A stretch of DNA of 64,000 nt. Origin: Prochlorococcus marinus CUG1416. Lineage in GTDB: Bacteria; Cyanobacteriota; Cyanobacteriia; PCC-6307; Cyanobiaceae. A program made the position numbers and the translations under genes. The stretch covers positions 310,001-374,000 of the forward strand of contig NZ_JAAORM010000005.1 in the NCBI RefSeq assembly GCF_017695965.1, given 5' to 3'. Of this stretch, positions 56,642-64,000 are shown in pieces; the stretch's first letter is position 1; every line of letters begins with the position of its first letter. Under the pieces are notes generated by a model. It had not been told where the DNA came from. It was given only the letters and a program-made list of their open reading frames with translations, and did no database searches.

Positions 56642-59600
56642 TTAATCTTCTTCATATTCAGAGGTTCCTAGGGATTCGTATGTTGGCCTCGATGGAGTAT
56701 TCCTTCTCGGATTTATATCTTGCATTAAATCTACCTCTTTTCCCTCATCTGTATAAACCCCAATATCTAGACCTAGAGATTGTAGTTCTCTCATAAGAAC
56801 TTTAAATGATTCAGGAGTGCCAGGCCTAGGGATTGGTTTACCTTTTACAATTGCATTTAGAGCTTCATTTCTTCCTTGCATATCATCAGATTTAACTGTT
56901 AATAATTCTTGAAGAGTATAGGCTGCACCATAAGCCTCAAGAGCCCACACTTCCATTTCTCCAAGCCTTTGTCCGCCTTGCTGAGCTTTACCACCCAATG
57001 GTTGTTGTGTAACCAAGGAGTAAGGTCCTGTAGACCTGGCGTGAATTTTGTCATCCACCAAATGCACTAACTTAAGGAAGTGAGAGTATCCAACAGCAAC
57101 TGGCTGATCAAATGGTTCGCCTGTTCTACCATCCTTGAGTAATAACTTTCCTGGATCATCAGAATTATAAACCCATGATTTACCTGGCTGTTTTGAAGCC
57201 TCTTCTAGAAATGCTTGAACAGTCTGATGTGATTTTTCAGCACCATACATTTCATCAAATGGGACAACTTTAACCCGGCAATTTAAGTTGGAGGCTGCCC
57301 ATCCCATCAATAATTCGAAAACTTGCCCTACATTCATTCTACTTGGAACTCCAAGAGGATTAAGAACTATGTCTACAGGGGTTCCATCAGGCAGATAAGG
57401 CATATCTTCTCTGGGCAAGATTCTACTAATAATTCCTTTATTACCATGCCTTCCAGCCATTTTGTCACCTACTTGAATCTTCCTTCTCTGGGCTACATAA
57501 ACTCTAACAACCATATTAGCTCCTGGAGGCAACTCATCTCCTTGCTCTCTTGTGTAAATGCGAACATCCAAAACCCTCCCTTTTTCAGTCTTAGGGACCC
57601 TCAAAGAATTATCTCTAACATCTCGAGCCTTTTCACCAAAAATTGCTCTCAACAGTTTTTCTTCAGGTGGTTGGTCTGATTCCCCTTTTGGAGTCACTTT
57701 CCCTACAAGAATATCTCCACTCTCCACAAAGGCCCCAATCCTAATTATTCCCATTTCATCTAGATTATTCAAACTTTCTTCAGAGATATTGGGAATCTCT
57801 CTTGTAATTTCTTCAGGTCCTAACTTTGTTTGTCTTGCCTCAATTTCATATTTTTCAATATGTACCGATGTATATAAATCATCAGTTACCATTCTCTCGC
57901 TTACAAGAATTGCATCTTCATAGTTGTACCCCTCCCATGGCATATATGCAATTAAGACATTCTGTCCTAGTGCAATTTCACCTCCTTCACATGCAGATCC
58001 ATCTGCTAACACCTGCCCAGAAATAACTTGATCTCCAATTTTTACTATAGGTCTTTGGTTGAGGCAGGTATCTTGATTTGATCTTTGATATTTCTGAAGA
58101 TAATGAAAATGTTCATTACCATCCTCATCTTTAACAACAATCTCATTAGCGTCTACATAAGATATAATCCCATTAACTTTTGTTATTGGAACCATCCCAG
58201 AATCTCTAGCAACTTGAGACTCTAAACCTGTACCAACTAAAGGTCGTTCTGGCCTGAGCAATGGAACGGCTTGGCGTTGCATATTCGATCCCATCAGAGC
58301 TCTATTTGCATCATCGTGTTCCAAAAAAGGAATAAGTGAAGTCGCAACTGAAATTACTTGCACTGGGGAAAGCTGAACATAATCAACTTGATGGGGAGGT
58401 ACTTTTTCAAAATCTTGTCTGTACCTTACTGGTATTAGATTGGCAAGTATATTTCCATCCTTATCAGTTGCAACATCTCCTGGAGCCACCCTGCACTCAT
58501 CTTCTAAATCAGCAGAAAGATAAACAGGATTTCCTTCTTTGTTAACTTTACCGTTTTTAACTTCCCAAAAAGGAGTTTCAATAAAACCATACTCATTTAC
58601 TCTTGCGTGAGTAGCTAGAGAGTTTATAAGACCTGCATTAGGACCTTCAGGAGTCTCAATAGGACATAATCTCCCATAATGAGAAGGATGAATATCTCTT
58701 ACTGCAAAGCCTGCTCTTTCTCGTGTTAAACCTCCAGGACCTAAAGCCGAGATTCTTCTCTTGTGTGTTAACTCAGCCAGAGGATTAGTTTGATCCATAA
58801 ATTGACTTAATTGACTGGATCCAAAAAACTCCTTAATTGCAGCAACCAAAGGTTTAGGATTAACTAGTTGAGCTGGAGTAAGGGAATCTGTTTCTCCAAC
58901 AGTCATTCTTTCCTTAATAATTCTTTCTAAACGGTTAAGTCCTACCCTTACTTGATTTTGAAGAAGCTCTCCCACAGATCTAACCCTTCTATTACCAAGG
59001 TGGTCTATATCATCCAAACTCGCACCACCAATATCCAATTCTAAGTTAATTAGATAATCAATTGTAGAGAGCACATCTTCATGAGTAAGTGTTCTCACAT
59101 CATCTGGTACGGTAAGCCTCAATTTTTTATTTATTTTATATCTACCAACTCGGCCTAAATCGTATCTTTTAGGATCAAAAAATCTACTATGTAAAAGCTG
59201 TTGTCCTCCAGAAACAGAGGGGGGTTCTCCTGGACGAAGCTTCTTATAGAGCTCTAGTAATGCCTGATCTTCTGAATTGATACCCTCATCATTTGCTGAA
59301 TCAATAGAGTTTTGATAAAACTCAGGATGTCTTAATTTATCGACCACATCATTATCAGATAGACCCATAGCTCTCATGAGAACATGAGCATTAATTTTTC
59401 TAGTTTTGTCAACTCTTACATAAAGTAAATTATTTTTGTCAGTTTCAAATTTTAACCATGCACCTCTATTAGGGATAACGCTTGCGTTGTATGTTCTTCG
59501 ACCATTTTTATCCTGTTCATCTTTGAAATATACCCCTGGACTTCTAACAATTTGATTAACAATTACTCTTTCTGCACCATTAATGATGAAAGTTCCTCTT

Positions 59601-59935
59601 TCAGTCATTAATGGTAATTCCCCAATAAATACTTCTTGTTCTTTAATTTCTCCTGTCTCTTTATTGATTAATCTGCAAGTTACATACATTTGAGAAGCAA
59701 ATGTTGCATCTCTTCTTTTTGCTTCTTCAACGTCATGCCTAGGTCTTTTTAATCGATACTCTTCACCAACAAAATGTAATTCTAATTTACCTGTGTAATC
59801 AGAAATTGGAGAAAAGTTTTGTAATTCCTCGATTAAACCCTTTTCCAAAAACCATTTAAAGCTTGCTCTTTGTACTTCAACTAAATCCGGTAGATAAGTA
59901 GCTGTTTTTGCTACCTGTAAAGCGCTACTGCTCAT
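56642..59935 (-). CDS. rpoB: RNA polymerase beta subunit
   Basis: This 1097-residue subunit is complete. It shows [18 protein letters not shown] (rifampicin-cluster side), [33 protein letters not shown], and the C-terminal [20 protein letters not shown]. It is shorter than in E. coli, as expected for cyanobacteria. First of the rpoB-rpoC1-rpoC2 run. Confidence 0.97.
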   Translation of the reverse strand: MSSSALQVAKTATYLPDLVEVQRASFKWFLEKGLIEELQNFSPISDYTGKLELHFVGEEYRLKRPRHDVEEAKRRDATFASQMYVTCRLINKETGEIKEQEVFIGELPLMTERGTFIINGAERVIVNQIVRSPGVYFKDEQDKNGRRTYNASVIPNRGAWLKFETDKNNLLYVRVDKTRKINAHVLMRAMGLSDNDVVDKLRHPEFYQNSIDSANDEGINSEDQALLELYKKLRPGEPPSVSGGQQLLHSRFFDPKRYDLGRVGRYKINKKLRLTVPDDVRTLTHEDVLSTIDYLINLELDIGGASLDDIDHLGNRRVRSVGELLQNQVRVGLNRLERIIKERMTVGETDSLTPAQLVNPKPLVAAIKEFFGSSQLSQFMDQTNPLAELTHKRRISALGPGGLTRERAGFAVRDIHPSHYGRLCPIETPEGPNAGLINSLATHARVNEYGFIETPFWEVKNGKVNKEGNPVYLSADLEDECRVAPGDVATDKDGNILANLIPVRYRQDFEKVPPHQVDYVQLSPVQVISVATSLIPFLEHDDANRALMGSNMQRQAVPLLRPERPLVGTGLESQVARDSGMVPITKVNGIISYVDANEIVVKDEDGNEHFHYLQKYQRSNQDTCLNQRPIVKIGDQVISGQVLADGSACEGGEIALGQNVLIAYMPWEGYNYEDAILVSERMVTDDLYTSVHIEKYEIEARQTKLGPEEITREIPNISEESLNNLDEMGIIRIGAFVESGDILVGKVTPKGESDQPPEEKLLRAIFGEKARDVRDNSLRVPKTEKGRVLDVRIYTREQGDELPPGANMVVRVYVAQRRKIQVGDKMAGRHGNKGIISRILPREDMPYLPDGTPVDIVLNPLGVPSRMNVGQVFELLMGWAASNLNCRVKVVPFDEMYGAEKSHQTVQAFLEEASKQPGKSWVYNSDDPGKLLLKDGRTGEPFDQPVAVGYSHFLKLVHLVDDKIHARSTGPYSLVTQQPLGGKAQQGGQRLGEMEVWALEAYGAAYTLQELLTVKSDDMQGRNEALNAIVKGKPIPRPGTPESFKVLMRELQSLGLDIGVYTDEGKEVDLMQDINPRRNTPSRPTYESLGTSEYEED

Positions 59936-60016
59936 CCAAGAAATCCTTCGATTATGTGAGATTTATCATTTACTTTAAATTTACCCAATATTAAGCTGTT
60001 TAACTTTTCTTTTAAC

Positions 60017-60046
60017 TTGAAATCAAGCATTACATCTCGATTTCAA
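60017..60046. promoter_or_regulatory. Inverted repeat in the rpoB leader
   Basis: TTGAAATC (60017-60024) and GATTTCAA (60039-60046) form an 8-bp stem with a 14-base loop, 82 bp upstream of the rpoB start in the 237-bp gap to tatD. There is no T-run. It may be an operator or an RNA structure; chance is possible in this A+T-rich DNA. Confidence 0.3.
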
Positions 60047-60172
60047 CAAAAAATCAATTTAATAAATAACTAAAAAATTGAGATTAATGGCCACAAAACC
60101 ATTAACTGAGAAAGTCAAAGCAAAAAAATAAAGAAAAATTTACAGTAATTCTTAATATTAGCAGCTGCTGTG

Positions 60173-60967
60173 TCAACTTAACAAGTCAAATTTAAACAAA
60201 TCTTCAGCATTCTTAGATGACTCTTGGGCAATTGTAATTAATTCTGTAGATCTCAAATCTGCCATGAATTTGGCAACATTTTCAACAAATGCAGGTTCAT
60301 TTCTTTTACCCCTATATGGCACAGGAGCTAAAAAAGGTGAGTCAGTTTCAATTAAGTATTTATCATTAGGGACTATTTTTGCACATTCATGAATCTCATG
60401 TGCTTTTGGGAAAGTAACTATTCCACTAAAACTGATGTAAAAACCAAACTCCAAGAATTTCTCCATTTCTTTTGGGGTTCCGGTCCAACAATGCAGTACC
60501 CCTTTGGGGCATTTACCTTTTTTAGAGAAATCGTTACATATCTCGATCATTTCATTTGCAGCATCTCTGCAATGGATAATTACAGGCAGTTCAAGTTCCC
60601 AAGCTAACTCCATTTGTGGAATCAAAGCCTCAATTTGCTGAGTTTTATTTTCACTTTTAAAAAAATCCAAGCCTAATTCGCCAATCGCTACAACTCTTCT
60701 ATCTTCTTGAGCTGACCTTCTTAAAATAGATTTGGAACTTGGTTCCCATTTTTTTGCTTCTAGAGGATGCAAACCTACTGAATAATAAATTTCATTAAAT
60801 TTATGGGATATTTTTTTTAACTTGGGAATTTCTGTTAATTCGCAACAAGCATGTACTAATTTCTTTACACCTATTGAACGTAATCTTAGGACAACATCTT
60901 CAAGATCTTTTTCAAAGTTTTCAAATATTAAATGACAGTGTGAGTCTATGAGTGCAATATCGCTCAT
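60173..60967 (-). CDS. tatD: TatD-family metal-dependent DNase
   Basis: This 264-residue TIM-barrel hydrolase has IDSHCHL, GELGLDFFKS, VIHCRDAANEMI, GVLHCWTGTPKEME and LIETDSPFLAP, all metal-site motifs. TatD proteins are 3'-5' exonucleases for DNA repair or turnover. It follows rpsT by 17 bp and precedes rpoB on the same strand. Confidence 0.92.
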   Translation of the reverse strand: MSDIALIDSHCHLIFENFEKDLEDVVLRLRSIGVKKLVHACCELTEIPKLKKISHKFNEIYYSVGLHPLEAKKWEPSSKSILRRSAQEDRRVVAIGELGLDFFKSENKTQQIEALIPQMELAWELELPVIIHCRDAANEMIEICNDFSKKGKCPKGVLHCWTGTPKEMEKFLEFGFYISFSGIVTFPKAHEIHECAKIVPNDKYLIETDSPFLAPVPYRGKRNEPAFVENVAKFMADLRSTELITIAQESSKNAEDLFKFDLLS

Positions 60968-60984
60968 AATTATGCTCTGTTTTT

Positions 60985-61278
60985 TTACTTTGTGGTGAGA
61001 GTATTTTTTACAACAGTGTTGATTTTTGATTTTTTATTTGCGCCATTATTCTTATGTAGGACATTTTTTTTAACTGCCTTATCAATTAAACTAAAAGCTT
61101 TATTCAGACTTGTTTTCACTAAATTTTTATTATCCTCATTAGGTTCTTTTTTATATTTTTCACAGTTTTCTAAGGTTTTTTTAGTAAAAGTTCTGAGTGT
61201 AGATTTATATGATTTATTGATTAAACGATTTCTTTCGGCAATTTGTATTCTCTTTTTTGCTGATTTGTTATTGGCCAC
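60985..61278 (-). CDS. rpsT: Ribosomal protein S20
   Basis: This 97-residue Lys-rich helical protein has ANNKSAKKRIQIAERNRLIN, then KSTLRTFTKK and FSLIDKAVKKNVLHKNNGANKKSK, the S20 pattern. It binds the 5' domain of 16S rRNA early in 30S assembly. Divergent from hisD. Confidence 0.95.
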   Translation of the reverse strand: MANNKSAKKRIQIAERNRLINKSYKSTLRTFTKKTLENCEKYKKEPNEDNKNLVKTSLNKAFSLIDKAVKKNVLHKNNGANKKSKINTVVKNTLTTK

Positions 61279-61400
61279 AGAGGGTGTACATAATAGTAGC
61301 TTTAATCATAACAAATAAATCGACTACTAATCAATCATATATAATTTTAATAGGTTATTTAATTGGATCTTGAGTCCTTCAATTTGAAAAAATTAAGAAT

Positions 61401-62687
61401 ATGAACATTATAAAAAATAACAAAGATGCTATCCAAGAATTAAAAAGGATTTCTACTAGAACTAATTCAGAAAACAATAACAAGATCAATGCAATTGTCG
61501 AAGAAATTCTTCAAGAGGTAAAAACTTCTGGCGATTTAGCTGTAGAAAAATATACAAGAAAATTTGATGGTTTCAACCCTAAACCTATGCAAGTTAGCCC
61601 GAATGATTTAAAGGAGGCATGGGATGAGATTGATAGCAATTTAAAAAACTCACTTGAAGTAGCACATAAAAGAATTAAAAAATTCCATGAACAAGAAATT
61701 CCATCATCTTTCACTTTAGAAGGTGAACATGGTGATAAAGTCCAAAGAAAATGGAGACCAGTAAAAAATGCAGGTATTTATGTCCCTGGAGGTAGAGCTT
61801 CTTATCCAAGCACTGTATTAATGAATGCGATCCCTGCAAAAGTAGCCGGAGTGAAAGAAATTATAATGGTATCTCCTGGGAATAGAGAAGGTGCAATAAA
61901 TAAAACTGTTTTAGCTGCAGCTCACTTATCGGGAATCAATAAAGTTTATAGAATTGGAGGAGCTCAAGCAATTGGCGCTTTAGCTTTTGGCACTAATCAA
62001 ATAGATAAAGTTGATGTTATTTCAGGTCCCGGGAATATCTATGTAACTACTGCCAAAAAACTAATTTATGGCTCTACAGGAATAGATTCCTTAGCGGGTC
62101 CAAGTGAAATATTAATCATTGCAGATGAAACCGCTGAAAGTACACATATAGCATCTGATTTATTAGCACAAGCAGAACATGATCCTTTAGCTTCTTCAAT
62201 ACTTCTGACCACTTCAAATAAACAGGCCAACGAAGTTTTAGAAGAACTTAACAAAATAATTGATGATCATCCAAGAAAAGAAATTTGTAGGCAATCAATA
62301 AAAAATTGGGGATTAATTGTTATTTGCGAAAATGATGAAACCTGTATTGAACTAAGCAATAACTTTGCTCCTGAGCACTTAGAAATTTTAACTTGTGATC
62401 CAAACAAGATTCTTGAAGGTATAGAAAATGCAGGAGCAATATTTTTAGGAAAATGGACGCCGGAAGCTGTTGGAGATTACTTGGCTGGACCAAATCATAC
62501 TTTACCTACATCAGGAAATTCCAGATTTAGCGGTTCTTTAGGAGTTGAAACTTTTATGAAAAACACTTCAATAATAGAATTTAATGAAGCAAGTTTAAAA
62601 GTTAATAGTCTTGATATCATTAACCTTGCTAAAAGTGAGGGATTACATAGTCACGCTAATTCAATAAAAATAAGATTTAAAGATTAG
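61401..62687 (+). CDS. hisD: Histidinol dehydrogenase
   Basis: This 428-residue zinc enzyme has [22 protein letters not shown], then [39 protein letters not shown] (zinc ligands) and FAPEHLEIL and [14 protein letters not shown]. It performs the last two oxidations to histidine. Its coding end overlaps the convergent rpiA by 11 bases. Confidence 0.95.
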   Translation: MNIIKNNKDAIQELKRISTRTNSENNNKINAIVEEILQEVKTSGDLAVEKYTRKFDGFNPKPMQVSPNDLKEAWDEIDSNLKNSLEVAHKRIKKFHEQEIPSSFTLEGEHGDKVQRKWRPVKNAGIYVPGGRASYPSTVLMNAIPAKVAGVKEIIMVSPGNREGAINKTVLAAAHLSGINKVYRIGGAQAIGALAFGTNQIDKVDVISGPGNIYVTTAKKLIYGSTGIDSLAGPSEILIIADETAESTHIASDLLAQAEHDPLASSILLTTSNKQANEVLEELNKIIDDHPRKEICRQSIKNWGLIVICENDETCIELSNNFAPEHLEILTCDPNKILEGIENAGAIFLGKWTPEAVGDYLAGPNHTLPTSGNSRFSGSLGVETFMKNTSIIEFNEASLKVNSLDIINLAKSEGLHSHANSIKIRFKD

Positions 62688-63396
62688 CCAATTTTTGAGG
62701 GGAGTAAACAACTGGAACATTTTTCTCAATTTTACCAACCAATACATTATCTGTAAGATCAACAAATAATCCGTTTTCTAATACTCCTGGAATATTATTA
62801 ATACTCATTTCAATGCCCTTTGGATCCTTAATACCATCATTAAACAACACGTCTAAAATCAAGTTGCCTTGGTCAGTAACTACTGGGCCAGCTTTTTTTG
62901 TAGCCATTCTTAAAGAAGAACTGGCATTCATTTCTGAGATGATGTCCTGAACTTGCTTCCAAGCATTTGGAAGGACCTCTACAGGTAAAGGAAAAGATTG
63001 ATTTAAACTTTGTACCATTTTACTTTCGTCAACAACAATTAACAATTGATTAGCCTTAGATGCTACTAACTTTTCTCTTACATGACAGGCTCCTCCACCT
63101 TTAATTAGTTGAAATCCTGGATCAACTTCATCTGCTCCATCAATAGCTAAATCGATATGAGAGACAGAAGCTAAATCAATAAGAGGGATATTAAGTTCGA
63201 GTGCTAAAACTTCTGACTGAAAGGAAGTTGCAACACCTCTTATGTTTTGCAATTTTCCAGAGTTAATTTCATGTGCGAGGCTTTTTATCATAAGCGCAGC
63301 TGTAGATCCAGATCCTAATCCGAGTATCATGTCGCTCTTTACTTCTTTAATTGCTGCATCAGCAACTATTTGTTTCATTTGAGTTTGTGAATCCAA
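62677..63396 (-). CDS. rpiA: Ribose-5-phosphate isomerase A
   Basis: This 239-residue enzyme has [32 protein letters not shown] and [16 protein letters not shown], all active-site motifs. It links the Calvin and pentose phosphate pathways by isomerising ribulose-5-phosphate and ribose-5-phosphate. It ends over the end of hisD. Confidence 0.94.
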   Translation of the reverse strand: MDSQTQMKQIVADAAIKEVKSDMILGLGSGSTAALMIKSLAHEINSGKLQNIRGVATSFQSEVLALELNIPLIDLASVSHIDLAIDGADEVDPGFQLIKGGGACHVREKLVASKANQLLIVVDESKMVQSLNQSFPLPVEVLPNAWKQVQDIISEMNASSSLRMATKKAGPVVTDQGNLILDVLFNDGIKDPKGIEMSINNIPGVLENGLFVDLTDNVLVGKIEKNVPVVYSPQKLANL

Positions 63397-63442
63397 GATC
63401 TTTTTTTCTAAGTTTATAGATTATTAAATTTCAATGGGTGAT

Positions 63443-64000
<558 letters not shown>

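Noticed and set aside
57323-58545. Plus-strand ORFs of 66-121 codons
   Set aside because: Antisense to rpoB, which has all family motifs.
60992-61318. Plus-strand 108-codon Leu/Phe-rich ORF
   Set aside because: Antisense to rpsT; its composition is that of a reversed Lys-rich gene.

Overview
The window looks like the chromosome of a high-light-adapted Prochlorococcus, or a very close marine picocyanobacterium. The reasons are strong A+T bias, very tight gene packing with many TAATG and ATGA overlaps, an RNA polymerase beta' subunit split into rpoC1 and rpoC2, the cyanobacterial split ATP synthase loci, several high-light-inducible (Hli) genes, the plastid-type ribosomal protein PSRP-3, Ycf35, Ccs1, and a bioF-bioK-bioC-bioD-bioA biotin cluster. 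I saw no tRNA or rRNA gene, CRISPR array, transposase or phage gene.

Layout. 1-728: four overlapping small genes on the minus strand, one acidic membrane protein (cut by the window edge) and three Hli proteins. 729-4324: a looser, accessory-looking stretch. It holds a tiny ORF, a decayed second copy of the start of an EVE-domain gene, a ribbon-helix-helix-like protein, a His-rich outer-membrane porin, and two proteins with the DUF3721-type Cys/His motif. The decayed copy (about 1223-1377) and the intact EVE gene with its upstream region (4228 onward) form an imperfect direct repeat about 3 kb apart around these genes. 4325-10187: housekeeping and conserved cyanobacterial genes (EVE protein, DUF2811, DUF1818, rpoZ, a lidless Hsp70, pyrR, gpmI, secG). 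10200-14385: groESL with its terminator, and the ATP synthase beta-epsilon operon divergent from it. 14389-22712: PSRP-3, pepP, a CNNM/CorC-like protein, a DUF697 GTPase, nadD-nadE, DUF3326 and a 2Fe-2S ferredoxin. 22728-28465: the large ATP synthase operon. 28731-39748: ftsW, ccdA-ccs1, queF, glnB behind an NtcA-type promoter, tlyA, purB, fumC and a Ski2-like helicase. 39888-44455: biotin cluster. 44464-50511: a J-domain protein, rsmG, an aldo/keto reductase, a 4Fe-4S ferredoxin, Ycf35/DUF2997, a HEAT-repeat protein, rlmN and a fifth hli gene. 50566-61278: rpsT-tatD-rpoB-rpoC1-rpoC2, all on the minus strand. 61401-64000: hisD, rpiA and the 3' part of an HtrA-type protease.

How it works together. 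Most of the window is core metabolism: proton-driven ATP synthesis, transcription, protein folding, NAD and biotin synthesis, cytochrome c maturation and nitrogen signalling. The least explained part is 973-4209. The His-rich porin and the DUF3721 lipoprotein are divergent over a 73-bp gap, and the DUF3721 fusion protein follows the lipoprotein by 7 bp, which suggests one co-regulated cell-envelope module. From His, Cys and Met content I infer metal handling; this is not proven. Family names come from recognised motifs and gene order; no database search was run.
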